A stretch of 64,000 nucleotides of DNA from Halicephalobus mephisto (Eukaryota; Nematoda; Chromadorea; Rhabditida; Panagrolaimidae): positions 1-64,000 of the forward strand of contig SWDT01000725.1 of the NCBI GenBank assembly GCA_009193035.1, given 5' to 3'. The translations under genes were made by a program, and so were the position numbers. Of this stretch, positions 36,061 through 47,504 are shown in pieces. Under the pieces are notes generated by a model, which saw only the letters and a list, made by a program, of their open reading frames with translations, did not search any database and was not told the origin of the DNA. Numbering within the stretch: the first letter of the stretch is position 1; each line of letters begins with the position of its first letter.

Positions 36061-36327
36061 AATGGCTTGGAAAATTGCAATATTGATTGTTGAGTAATTA
36101 TTAGTTAAGGGTTTGGTAATGGTTTCAGGATTAGTAATTTATGGAAAAGTAATTAATTTATTTAAATACTTTTGGAAGGAGTTGTAATAATGGTTTTTGT
36201 GCCATTTGATATTTTTTAAATTATTGTTTTTGATTTAAATTTTTTTTAAAATAATGATTTTTTGAAATTAATATTTTAAAAGAAAAACAAGTTTTTTTAA
36301 ATTAGTAATTTTAGGAGTATGTAGTTA

Positions 36328-37108
36328 ATGTTCATGAGGATGCCTGTATTTTCTCGAATTTTTTTGATCTCTGTAATATTTTTTCCATCGGTAACGACAG
36401 TTTCAAATCCTTCGATAGATGCTTCTACGATTGAATCAACAAAAAAACCTCCGAAAAATTCGTTGAATCCACCATTGACAACAGCGATTATTAATAAGGT
36501 TAAGTTACCTCATTTTGGTGATCCTCCGGTTGATGATACTTCATTGTGAGTTTTTTGTATATGAATTGTTATTTTAAGAAATTGGTTTTAGTTGTTCACG
36601 AGTAGATTGTTCTCGTTACGGGTCATGTTTGAAATGTCAGTTTCCGGACAAATGTGAATATGGATCATCTATAGTAGTTAATTGTACTACTGATGCAAAT
36701 CTCTGTAAACGTCCGCAACAATCTCTACAAATAGAAACAAATTGCAGATTTTGTTATCAAACGGATGCAAGTGAACATGAATGTGACGAGCTTAGAAATT
36801 GCTCAACAAGTTCTCCAAGACTTTTTCCAACGACCTGCCGTGTTGCTCAACATGTTATATGTATTGGGAAAAGGGAATTTTATAAGAATGTAAGATGTAA
36901 ATGGACAAATGGCTACAGTTGGTCAAGAGCAATGCTGCTTTCTGTCACTCTTGGAGGTTTTGGAATTGATAGATTTTATTTGGGATTGTGGAAAAGCGCT
37001 ATTGGGAAGCTTTTCAGTTTTGGAGGTCTGGGCATATGGACCTTGATCGACATTTTGCTCATTGGTATTGGATATATACAACCAGCCGATGGATCTTTGT
37101 ACATTTAG
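36328..37108 (+). CDS. TM2D3: TM2 domain-containing protein 3 (almondex type)
   Basis: Exons 36328-36545 and 36592-37108 give 244 residues. A signal peptide is followed by a Pro/Thr-rich stretch, then a Cys-rich luminal domain (CSRVDCSRYGSCLKCQ, NCRFCYQTDASEHEC, CKWTNGYSWSRA) and the TM2 domain. The latter carries VTLGGFGIDRFYLGLWKSAIG and GGLGIWTLIDILLIGIGYI and ends PADGSLYI, as in other animals. The DRF motif is intact. In flies the orthologue almondex acts with TM2D1 and TM2D2 in Notch signalling. A T-rich acceptor (attttag) lies about 13 bp before the ATG, consistent with trans-splicing downstream of KRTCAP2. Confidence 0.95.
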
Positions 37109-37221
37109 TTTTGTGTTGAATAAAAGTTTGAAAAATGGAAACGTTTATTTTAGTTTTATTAACACAGCCCTGTTTGTAAGTTATACAGTGTTTTGTAAAT
37201 TTTAAGATGCTGAATCGAAGG

Positions 37222-37575
37222 GTATATGGCATTCCAGGATTCAGTTAGGTTTAGTGTGTGGAAAATTATTTTGAAAAAGTTTTTGATCGTATTTGAAAAA
37301 AGTTAATAACTTAATTCATAAATGACGCGAGATTGTGTTAATATATCTGTCATAAACCTCATTCAATTCTCTATCCAATAATATGTAAACCATCTCTTCC
37401 AGTTATTAACAAGGAAAGATAGGGGAGATTTTCCTATAATCCTTAGCATTGTCCATATTAAAGAACGTACATTTAGAATCGTATTTAAGAATCGAGCTCT
37501 TGATATGTTGTTCAGCAACATCGATTATATAAAATTACAACATTAGGTTAGGATTCTTATTTAATTTTGGAGAAA
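37222..37575 (+). repeat. Dispersed repeat, copy B
   Basis: A diverged relative of 1384-1740 in the same orientation. It ends about 80 bp before the broken membrane-protein gene at 37654. Confidence 0.6.
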
Positions 37576-37653
37576 AAATTGTTGAATACGTTTAAAAATA
37601 ACAATGCAATTTTTATACATAGAATTACATTTCTTATTTTTATTTTTCTATAG

Positions 37654-38067
37654 TTTTTTTGTGATTGCCATCGTTGTCTGCTTCTGTTACTGTACTATAA
37701 AAAGCTATTATCGTTGCATTACCCGATCTTCTCTTTTTGGTGATAAAGACTGGAGAAAAAACAAATGCAATGCTAACAACAACAAGGAATACGAAGATGC
37801 AGAACAACGTGAATCATTTACCAATTGACGTTTACACTAATAAGTTGTACTGTAATGAACGAGTGGAGATATTTTATCCAACCAGATGGTAAATAACATA
37901 ACAATCAAGATTGTCCTAACTTCTCTCCTTACCCAGCTGGATTTCAGATGCTTTATCCTCCTGTGAACCTAGCTGGATTTCAGATGCTTTATCCTCCTGT
38001 GAACCTAGCTGGATTTCAGATGCTTTATCCTCCTGTGAACCCAGCTCCATATTCCAGAGCATCCTAA
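37654..38067 (+). pseudogene. Truncated copy of the SP-TM membrane-protein family
   Basis: A membrane exon (37654-37808) reads from FVIAIVVCFCYCTIKSYYRC to NKEYEDAEQ and ends at a donor-like gtgaat. It matches exon 3 of the intact gene at 43130 in length, hydrophobic start, Cys cluster and acidic tail with a matching intron phase. No signal-peptide exon precedes it, only the dispersed repeat. Downstream at 37915-38067 a frame reads PNFSPYPAGFQMLYPPVN, with the unit AGFQMLYPPVN three times, then PAPYSRAS and a stop. The minus-strand relative at 41980 ends in a similar KPQMLYPPLN. The missing first exons point to a pseudogene. Confidence 0.55.
37933..38040 (+). repeat. 36-bp tandem repeat, three copies
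   Basis: Three almost perfect units (agctggatttcagatgcttt followed by atcctcctgtgaaccc/t) keep a reading frame and encode AGFQMLYPPVN with a linker residue. The near identity shows recent expansion. Confidence 0.95.
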
Positions 38068-39517
38068 TTACGGACTTCTGAAACACTAGTTTTTCATCTT
38101 ATGTAAATATTATTAATATTTTATTTTGCCGGACAGGTTCCATATTGCTTTGTTTAAATTGGAAATTGAAACCTAATTTAGGTAATTTTGCATTTTTATG
38201 TACAATGTCTTGAAAAAAGAAAAACTTTCAAATTTTCATAAAAAATCTAAAATGGATAATCGAACATATATATCCTACATCTACAAGTAGAATCAAAAGT
38301 TGACTTTTAACATCCTGTATTTTGAAATTTGAATTCCACTGGATAAAACCTAAGTGGTTTAGATTTTTGTGGACGATATCTGCCCTTCGAGATTTTCAAC
38401 TGTGACTTGAATATCAACTTTTGAGATAATTTAAAAAATTATTCAAAATCAGCTTTTGATTATGCAAGGGTTACGAAAATACTTCCTTTAAATTACATGA
38501 ATATTTTTTAAGCTATTTTTATAAAAAAATAAATTAAAAAAAATTTAAAACAATTGCACCGAAACTCAGTAGAATTTGATCTAGTTGTCATATGGAATAT
38601 CTCCGATACCTAATTTACTTCAAAAAAAGGTTTAACTTTTTTGTTTCAAAAATAAAAATAATTGATGTTATTTTACAAAATATTTTTTTTATTAAAGTGA
38701 TTGATGAAGAAAGTTATTTTATTGTGAGAATACTGTTGCTTTCTTTGGCATTTTTGAAAAATATTCTCATTTAAACAAAAATAAAGAAACTAATCTATCA
38801 CCTTGTAACGGTATATGCAGTACTATTTTTAAAAATGAAATCAACTGATCTTCTTAGAAGAGTTAAAAAGTTCAAAAGAGATCAATTTTAGTAACACTGT
38901 ATTTAATCGATAATTGATAAAATTGGACGATTCATATGTTAGTCAATCATCATGACATGACTAATAGTAATTACAAAAGTTCGATTTTGTTAAGTCAATT
39001 ACTAATTAAGATGTGGAGTTTTTTCGACTTCAATAACAAAATAATATACAAATCAACGATGTTTTTCGAAATGTTATCTCTTCGTTAATTTATTCCGAAC
39101 ACAAATCTCAAATTTGGGTAATTAAAATATTATTATAAACAAGTTATAAAATACAAAAGCAACACGATCGATAAATCTTTGTTAAGACTCTTAGCAGTCT
39201 CTCTGGATCGGTGGAGTTATCGCCGTTCCAATCAGATGTATAATCAGCAATAAATCCAACAAGACTATACATGGTTATATTTAACATTAAACAATCCACG
39301 AAATACTTGCAAATTGACGGACGAGGCTAGGCTTATTGAATAATTATAATTTTGTAAATTTGATCTTTCTACAAACAAAAAGTTTCTTCTGACTAAGAAA
39401 TATTTTAAAATTATTAATTCAGTAACAAATTGATGTTTATTTGCAAACAAAGTTTGGCAATATCTATTTTGTAAAGTTTTTCGTTATGGAGTAAGAAATT
39501 ACTGTTTTGCCAAATGA
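38068..39517. other. Intergenic, no gene seen
   Basis: AT-rich with no convincing exon. A minus-strand open frame over 39414-39602 contains the plus-strand TATA motif and has no domain features. Confidence 0.5.
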
Positions 39518-39525
39518 TATAAAAA
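39518..39525 (+). promoter_or_regulatory. TATA box of the Cys-rich EF-hand gene
   Basis: TATAAAAA followed about 25 bp later by a cagtcttcact sequence that could be the start site. The coding start is 226 bp further, with an acceptor (tatttcag) just before it, so a leader intron is likely. Confidence 0.5.
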
Positions 39526-39750
39526 GCCCTCAACCGAACAGTCTTCACTAACAGTAAACACCAAAATCGGATTTCTTCTTCTTGTTCAAGACATATTTCC
39601 ACTTTGGATAAGTATCCTCCAGACGACGAAGGAAGGTGTTATTTTAAAGTACATTGATGTGCTTTCAATTGACACCAGAATTGACGTATTAACCGCGTCG
39701 TATTGGTTTTTGTAACTTTGTTTGGTTATAATTATATTATTTCAGTAATC

Positions 39751-40626
39751 ATGAAGCTCTTAATTCAACTTCTCGCATTGGCCTTCATCTTGCAAGTCGC
39801 TGATGCTTGTTGTGGTTCGACTTGGTTCGGGCAGTGCTGTTCCAAGGGCAGTTGTAACATATTTTGTTGTAACTGTTACGGAGGATGCGATAAGTGCGCA
39901 GTTCCAAGTAAGTATTGCCAATTATTCCATATAATTTTACAGGTTTTGGCACAACATTTGATACATTTTCAAAATTGAACAAAAAGCATATAGAATGAAG
40001 AAATCGGGTCCGTAGATTCTAAATTTAACATATAAGAAGTAGAAGTTTGACTTTCAAATTCGGAATATACAGCTTTGATTGTATTATTCTAGTACTTGTT
40101 TAAAATATAGGTTTTCCTATGTCAGAGCCCCATACAATAATAGAAAAGTTAGCTATCGTATATTTTAAGTTCATATATTCTTTAGAGGATAGTTTGATGA
40201 AGAAAATAAGGCGTTATTTATCGTTTCATTCATTCCTCTCTTTCCGGATAATTATTATAATTGGATTTTTGCTATCCGAATACATAAAACAGACGATCTA
40301 ATTTAAATATTTCAATTGCAGATAATGACCAAGTTCTCGCATTACTTTCTGGTCTAAAGCCATCTGACGTACCCATGACTGATGTTTCAACTTACAGCAG
40401 ACTTATGAATGCTAAAAGAAGATTCGAATCAATTGATGCAGACAAAAATCGTGCCATTGATATGCTTGAAGCGTACAAGTATCTCACCGATCGTGGCATG
40501 AAGATTTCCATTGAAGATTTTAAGCAAAAGTTCACAGCCATGGACACCAACGGCGATACCGTCATAGTTCCTGGTGAATTGGATTCCGTGCTTAAGAAGA
40601 TTGGGGACAATATCTACCTCAATTAA
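39751..40626 (+). CDS. Secreted Cys-rich protein with two EF-hands
   Basis: Exons 39751-39907 and 40322-40626 give 153 residues. A signal peptide (MKLLIQLLALAFILQVADA) is followed by a compact Cys cluster (CCGSTWFGQCC, CNIFCCNCYGGC) with ten or more Cys in about 35 residues. The second exon holds a linker and two EF-hand loops: DADKNRAIDMLE and DTNGDTVIVPGE. The second loop has Asp, Asn, Asp at positions 1, 3, 5 and Glu at 12, a good calcium site; the first has Asp, Asp, Asn and Glu. The pairing of a Cys module with EF-hands and a secretion signal is unusual. No function is known to me. The 414-bp intron contains no repeat array. Confidence 0.8.
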
Positions 40627-41979
40627 ATCACACTGAATGACATTGAAAACTTTTTTAATTGTTAAAAATAAAATTAAACACACAACCAATCTAGAGAAGA
40701 AATTTTTCAAATAGGAAATACTTTGGTTTCAACGATCTTCCATGTGAATAGACTGGATTTTCACTCTATTCACCTTTAACTGTGAGAAAAAACTACTTAG
40801 AATAGGATAATGGAACTCGTAAATTCTGACTCTGAAACCAAATTTCAAAGTTGATCTTTAAAATCCGGAGATTCAGAATCCAAGATTCTAAAGTGCGGAG
40901 TACCACTAAGTAAGCCTAATTAACCTTGTTCTTTTTAATAGTATCTGTCTTTTAAGGTATTTATCTATTCCGTAGATACAAATTCTTAAAATTTTCTTCT
41001 AAAAAGAGATTCTAAATCCCCGAATTCTAAAGACCAACTTTCGATTCTGAATCCAGATATGGAAGCTACAGATCTCATTAGTTATTCTGGATGTTATTTG
41101 TTCGTTTATAAACACCTAAATTTCCGTGGGAAAAAGTGTAAAATTACACAAAATGCGTCATAAATAAATTAAGAATTATTAATATTTCTTTCTTGAAGAC
41201 TTTTCATCTGAGTTATTCACTGAACAAATTCGAGTAAACAAGTTTCAGACAACCAAGATTGATGCCCTGATAGTTTTGTTATTAATCGTGAATGAACGTA
41301 GAGTACAATAGTTGTCAAAAAAGTGAATATAGATGTCATAGTTCACTTTTTTGACATTTGAAAACACCTAATTTTTTAAACGTGAAATAACTGAATTTTT
41401 CTTTAAATTGTTGTTCTGTGGAATTAAATCAAGTATTCTAATTTATTGAAATTGCTCGTTTGTTCGAATTAAATAAGAAATTCTTGGAATGAATAAAAGC
41501 GATAAATTATCACACAAATAAGGATCGTTGCTGCAATTCAACCATTAGCCAGTATTTATAAATTTCGACAGTAGTAGAATTTTCAAATGTTTTATTAGTT
41601 ATCTTCAATGAATTAACATATAAATAAAGTCATAGTTCAAAAAATTAAATTTATTCAACAATTAGTTTTGTCGCAGAACGCAAATCTACTTCTGACGCGA
41701 GATCCTCCAAAATTCATAGAAGTCCGTTTGTCCTTGAGGACAAATCAAGCGAGGCTTAGATATACAGTATTTGAGGAAGCTATGAAATCCCTCCATTACT
41801 TTGTGGTAGAAATTACTATCATTACATAAGTTCCTCTTGTATCGTCATTATGTCTATCCCCAACATTGCTTTATTGCTTCCTCTAGGTTAAGGCTATTTA
41901 AGTTGTACCATAATCTTATTGTGCTAGAATAAATAAGGACTACTCCTCTCGTCTAACGATTAGAATTGCGTGAATTATG
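40627..41979. other. Intergenic, with dispersed motif and a hairpin
   Basis: No gene is seen. Blocks such as cagaatccaagattctaaag near 40870 and gattctaaatccccgaattc near 41015 recur near 40010 and 46290-46510, a loose dispersed family. A perfect short hairpin lies at 41313-41356. Confidence 0.5.
41313..41356. other. Perfect 15-bp hairpin
   Basis: TGTCAAAAAAGTGAA at 41313-41327 and its exact reverse complement at 41342-41356 surround a 14-base loop. It is too short for a typical microRNA precursor. It could be a terminator-like or chance AT-rich hairpin. Confidence 0.6.
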
Positions 41980-42732
41980 TCAAAATCCATAATTATGATG
42001 CTCAGTACAGGAAACTACATTTAATGGAGGATAAAGCATCTGAGGTTTAGCTGAACAAAGAAATGAATCAAAAAAAGTTTGATTGCCATATTGATTAGGA
42101 TACGGATGCACAGAATACCTGTTCATAATCAACAATATTAAGTATTAACATAAGCAACCTATCAATGACCAATATTGCTATCATCATCTTGCTTTTTTAT
42201 CCATAGGAAATATTATTAAAAATAATAAGACAGCATTGCAGAAACAAACGAGAGCCTTAATTACGAAAAAACTTGATTATTAAATTCCTGATGGTTACGG
42301 AAACACGACATTAATCACCAAGTAAAATTTTAAAAAATAGTGACGACAATATTTGTTTTCTTGCTAGATGATTTACTTTAACTTTCAGGTTTTGGATTGT
42401 TTTCAAAACAACAACCAAGATCACAGCAAACAGGAATGAAATGCGGACAACCTCAGATCATTTCATTTGGTCGGTTTCCATTATGGAATCTCAACTAAAA
42501 ACTATCTATTAGAAGACTAAGTATATTTAAAAACTTACAACAGAAAGAATCTGGTTCGGATCGAAAGAAATCGTCGAAAAATGACAATTATAAATGAACG
42601 TTGAAGCATCAAGACCAGAAGTAACGGTAGTTGCGGACAGTTCCTGAGTGGCATTGGGAGAAATCAACTGTTCCCAACGCACATCACACATAACTACGTT
42701 ATCTTTAGGCTTATAATACGAAGATTCTTTTT
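41980..42732 (-). pseudogene. Inverted, decayed copy of the SP-TM membrane-protein family
   Basis: On the minus strand an exon at 42732-42539 reads KESSYYKPKDNVVMCDVRWE, then through LISPNATQELSATT to DPNQILSV at a good donor (gtaagttt). The last exon at 42118-41980 begins YSVHPYPNQYGNQTFFDSF and contains KPQMLYPPLN. This ending resembles the intact gene at 43130 (LSYPNQCSNQ) and the copy at 37.9 kb (QMLYPPVN). The exon between, around 42230-42150, keeps an acidic piece (KQDDDSN) but its membrane part has stops and a frameshift. No signal-peptide exon was found. It lies head to head with the intact gene. Confidence 0.45.
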
Positions 42733-43129
42733 CTTATTTTTCTGTTAATATTGTATAAAGAACAAAATATAGTTGTAACCTACATATACAGTAGATCTGT
42801 ATGATTATAAGATTCAGAAGGAAGTACCACAACAACTCTATTTACAGCAGATTCTGATGTCTTTTAATTTTGGAAGTTACTTTACAATTCCGTTAAAGAT
42901 AATTGCACTCTACATTCAAAACACACCAAAAATTACTAAACTTTCAGAAAAAGTCGAATATTAACTAGTTTTAACTTTGTCCAAATCTCCATATATTGTT
43001 AGAATCAGTAACGAAAAACATGTCATTGACTTGCATTGTGATAATCAATCATATGACTATTGGTCGCGATTCTTTGGTTTGTCATTTCATGCATTGGTTT
43101 CCTTCATCTTAGCTTTGTTGTATTTTTAG

Positions 43130-43938
43130 ATGCTGAAATATATAATTTTCTTCTGTATCTTGCTATTAGCTCTTGTCAACGCAAAAAACAAGTTTGACCT
43201 GCCTAAACAAACTGATACAAATCCTCCGCTCAAGAGTGTCTCTGGATTTCGTTCTTCACAAAATCAAAAACATCACTTACAGCTTGCTTCTGTACCTGAA
43301 TGGCGACGAAATATCTATCAACCGAGTCTAGGAAAGAAAATCAAACGATCTAGTGAACTTGTCCCCAACAAAAACTATGAAGTTTCTTCTCAGTAACTTA
43401 TTTTGATCTGAACAACTTTCGTTACTTTTCAATTTCAGGCAAGGCACCAATACTGGTTCTATTTCTGAAGAACAACTCACCGAAGCTGAAAACAAATCAT
43501 CCGATGAGGGTATCAGCATTCTTAGCATTATTCTCACGTGAGTTTTATTTATTAAATATATTGGTGGTGCATGCACTAACTGCTATACATTCGGTATTTT
43601 AGTCTTCTTTTCTTGAGTTTCATTCTTGCCTGTTGCTGTTGTCTCGCTGTACTTCTTTATTGCCGCAAACTTTGCCGATCATGTTTTACTTCTGATAATA
43701 ACCCTCATGAGCAAGACGAATACGATGGTGCTAATGATGATGAAAATAAAGATAGCAATGTGCCACAACGTGAGTAATTCACATACTGAAGTTTATATTG
43801 ATAATTTACATTGTAGGTCCTGAGGAGAGCCATCCTATATTGTCGTATCCTAACCAATGCAGCAATCAAGCTTCCATCTCGTCTCCAGACCCTGCTACAT
43901 CTAAAGTGTCTTATCCTGTCTTGGATGATGTTCCTTAA
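43130..43938 (+). CDS. Unrecognised type I single-pass membrane protein
   Basis: Exons 43130-43392, 43439-43537, 43603-43769 and 43817-43938 give 216 residues. Residues 1-18 are a signal peptide (MLKYIIFFCILLLALVNA). The luminal part is basic and includes two KR/KKIKR sites. One membrane helix follows with a Cys run (LSFILACCCCLAVLLYC), then a Cys pair, an acidic stretch and a Pro/Ser-rich cytosolic tail ending VLDDVP. All splice sites are standard and the frame is intact. Related but broken copies lie at 37.7, 42.3 and 47.4 kb. No family is recognised; the plan resembles small receptor or adaptor proteins. Confidence 0.75.
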
Positions 43939-44072
43939 CTTGGGTACTGTAATTATGGATCTCCCAAATGTTAATAATACTTCTATGATATGAAATGTTA
44001 CAGTATGGGTTAAAGTTGAAAATTTTTAGTGTTTCCGAAACCAAATAGGCTATTCATATCCTGTTTTGAAAT

Positions 44073-44393
44073 ATGATAATAGTTAAAGTTATTTATATTT
44101 TGATGATCCCATTGCCCGCATTCTTTGTTGTTTTTTGTGTCCTTTTGATATACAAAGTAAGAATCACAAAGCTTCAGCCATTAAACTCCAAAAATCAGTG
44201 GACTTTGATCCAGACCGTTATGACTCAAGTAGTAGTCACTATCCTATTCTTATATTTGCCGTTCATACCAATATCTGGCAGCATTCAAATGGAGACCGTA
44301 TGCTGGACCATTCATGATGTACTGTTTTTGTGTACTCTCTCTGTATTCGTTATTAGAGATATTTGTGACGTTGATCTTCGTCTTGCCCTATAG
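44073..44393 (+). pseudogene. Relic of a nematode serpentine chemoreceptor (STR/SRH type)
   Basis: A 106-codon frame contains a hydrophobic helix, then a basic loop VRITKLQPLNSKNQWTLIQT and a second helix with TILFLYLPFIPISG. In STR/SRH-type nematode chemoreceptors, TM5 is followed by a loop ending K-LQ-x2-L...L..Q and TM6 has a Pro-rich pattern such as P......P. Only about two to three helices remain and no other exon of a seven-helix receptor is nearby, so this is a fragment. Confidence 0.5.
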
Positions 44394-44999
44394 ACGATTC
44401 GTCATTTTCAAAATTATCTTTTACTGAAAAAACAGTTTAATTGACACCAAAATGCATTCACAACAATAACTTCTGGAGACAGAAACTCCACTTTACGTAT
44501 TGCGTGCTAATAAACTGAGGAATATAACAAGAATGCGAGTTTGCAGATCTGCAGTTTCGGAGAAGTTTAACTAAGCGAAGATTTTCTAAAGAGATCAAAC
44601 ACTCTGATGAACTAGAATTACAAAGTTAATGGAATTTAACTGATAATGCATAAACTGGGTAGTAATGGCAGATGATTTCATAAATATAAATCGGTTCTAC
44701 AAACTATCCACTGACATGTGCCCTGTGGAGTCTTTGTGGCCATGTATAGTATCTATCCTTCTGTTGATGTAATTCATGCATTATTGTCTATTAATGGGTT
44801 TTTTATTAACATTATTTCTTAAAAATTCAACAGAAATATACATATAAGAATGTAAAGAAAAGTCTGGTTTAATGATATTCTATATCTTTCTACAAAGTAT
44901 CTTGTCAAATTTACCATGTGTTGTTATCGGCTGTATGTTATTGTGGTAGATTTGGATAAACTTAACTTCAAAGTAATTCTATCGTTCTAGGAAATTTCA

Positions 45000-45420
45000 T
45001 ACTTTCCTCCTTCATTGAGTTTGCAAAGGATCAAAGATATTATATGACGGATTTTTTCTATTTCATCGTTTTCAGCGTCTTCAGAAAGAATGATTTCGTA
45101 TGGATTATAGATTATATCATCAGAATCAGTGATTTCAATCACCTTTTTTCTTTTGTTTTGTTATCCTCTGGAGGCAATTTCATAAATTCGTTACAAATTA
45201 TTGCCTTATTGTATGTGCACTGAAAGTCGAAATATATTTTGATAATCAAAGGGAAATCGGGACGGAATAACTAAATGCAGAACTATGGTTCATTTTTGTT
45301 CTAAGATTGAAAATGATTATTCTATCGTGGGGCATTAAGGGAATTCTTATTACTAAATTCTCTGACAATTGTGAGAAGGCTACCTCTTCATCAGTGTAAG
45401 GAACAAAGTCGAAAAATTAA
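45000..45420 (-). pseudogene. Decayed minus-strand coding relic, family unknown
   Basis: Three overlapping reading-frame pieces follow in order: DFVPYTDEEVAFSQLSENLV up to SYSVPIS, then KIYFDFQCTYNKAIICNEFM up to DNKTKEK, then EITDSDDIIYNPYEIILSED up to GGKYEIS and a stop. Each joins the next only after a one-base shift. Weaker pieces continue upstream to about 45800 (LLAEKCSSILKVLQKNASQD). The amino-acid composition is protein-like, but I cannot assign a family. Confidence 0.4.
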
Positions 45421-47214
45421 ATGATTTTCTGTTATGAAATTTCCTAATGGCCGTGATAACATCACTCGTTGACTAGTACGAGCCAAACTAAATGAGAACA
45501 GCGTTTATGCAAACAGATCGAGAAAACATAAGTTGGAAGAGCTATATGAACTTTCTTTATTAAGAATGAGCGCTTGTTATCATATATTGCGTTTGTTCTA
45601 GATTTACAAAATTACAGACCATTCGTATATCCTAATAAAGTAAAAACCATACCACTTCGTTGACATACTAGAGATAATTGAAGGCAAGAAATTTCTTCAT
45701 TGTCTTCAACATGATGTCTTTATCCTGAGAAGCGTTCTTTTGTAGTACTTTCAAAATACTAGAACACTTCTCTGCCAGAAGTTAATTAGCATTCTGGCGG
45801 ATATTGTAGCACATACAGCATCTCCGAGGAGTATTATCATAATAATTAATATTTTTAATATATATTATAGAAGTCTATTTCTACATCAATATTCATGATG
45901 AAATATACTGATGATAAGGACTGAGTGAACAACATTTAACTGATGACATACTTTCCGAGTTCCTTTTACGGGTTTATTATCAATAATCTAATATCATTGT
46001 TGACGTCAACAAAAATTCTATTTCAAAATGGTGAGTCAGCGTTGTTTAACATTTAAGTTTAATAAACATCAACTTCAATAAGTTAACCGTAAAATTTGAA
46101 AACTTGAGTTGTTAACAATTGCTATATACTGATGCAATACTATATTGCTGTAAAAGCAAGAATCAATGTTGTCAAAGGATCGTTTTTAGATTCATTTTAA
46201 GTGATTTTGGACTTTTGCACATGGGATCCTGCTTTAAAAACAAACATCTTTATGACTAAAAACTACAATCGAGTAATCAGGTCCGTAGATTACAAATCTC
46301 AAAGCGGAATTAGAAGTTGATCTTTAGGGTCTAGAAAGTTAGAATTTTTGTATTTTGAAGTTAGAAATTTCATTCATTTACTTAATAATGTTTAATACTC
46401 TTTTAATAATATATTTTTAAGAGCTTCAATTTACTATTAAAAACTAACTTCTGAAGTCGTATCCTAAAGGGAGACTCTAACCCTTCGAATTCTAAAGAAT
46501 AACCCTAACTCTGTTTCAGATTTAGACTTCGGAAGTTTGATTACTTTAATCTAGACACTTTTTATCCAGTTCTAAAGGTAGTAATTATTTTTTCTGTTGA
46601 AAAAGTGCAGGTTTACAAAGAATGCTTGTTACTGTTCATTTAAGCAAAATGGCATAAAACTCGTCCGGCAAAATACAATTATATACAGTAGAAAACATTA
46701 TTTATAATTCTATGAAATGATAAAGTATTTTGTATATGGAACAGACTTCGAACCATGGTCAGATATCTAAGATTTTCTATGATAAAGAACTTGATCATTA
46801 CAGACCTGATTATTGTGGTAGATAGGAGCTGACTGGATAAGAATTTCCTGACTGCGTGCTACGAGAAATTATCCATATAAATTCTAATTAATCAATGACA
46901 CGTTGTTCTGTTTCTATAATTGTTGCCATTACCACTACTATTATTGTAATGCCGCCGACCATTGTCATCAAAAGTAGGGTTTAGTTCAGTATTATTGTCA
47001 CAATATTCTGCATACAGAAAAACAAACGACATAACTTCAGTAAAACCACAATAAAAATGCTAAAATATTGGATTTACAAGTTACATGAGCATGGTGCTAA
47101 TATATTGAATAAATAAAACTTGCAGGAAACCGTAAAAAATAATTCTACCACTTATATAAGATGATTCACTTGAAACTTTGTAAGTTTGGTAAATTATGGA
47201 ACAACATTCAAGAG
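45421..47214. other. Intergenic, no intact gene
   Basis: Contains scattered decayed coding pieces at its left end and another copy of the accgtagattctaaat-type dispersed motif near 46280-46520. No intact exon was found. Confidence 0.45.
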
Positions 47215-47504
47215 AACAGCAAACAGAAGTGGAACGATGACAACCCCAGACGATCTTCTTTGGTCGAGTTCCGTTTAGAAATTGTAGCTAAAATTACCTT
47301 TTAAAAGGCTTTAGTTAAATAATTAACTTACAGTAGAAAAAATTCAATCAGATTACAGGTAGTTATCGTAGCTTAAGGTCAGGAACGTCCTTAGAATCAC
47401 GGGCAACTGTGAATGATTCCTCAGCAGCAGTGCATACGATTAATTCCTTTATAGACATAGAACATTTAGCTGAAAGTGCATTTTTCAACTTTTCATACAT
47501 TTCT
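47215..47504 (-). pseudogene. Second inverted relic of the SP-TM family
   Basis: A minus-strand piece from 47504 reads MYEKLKNALSAKCSMSIKEL and continues with AAEESFTVARDSKDVP before a stop. About 100 bp further, 47215-47290 matches 42420-42490 base by base over a long stretch (cagcaaacag, gacaaccccaga, ggtcg, ttccgttt). The spacing is the same as in the copy at 42.3 kb, so both come from one ancestral gene; this copy is the more decayed. Confidence 0.4.
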
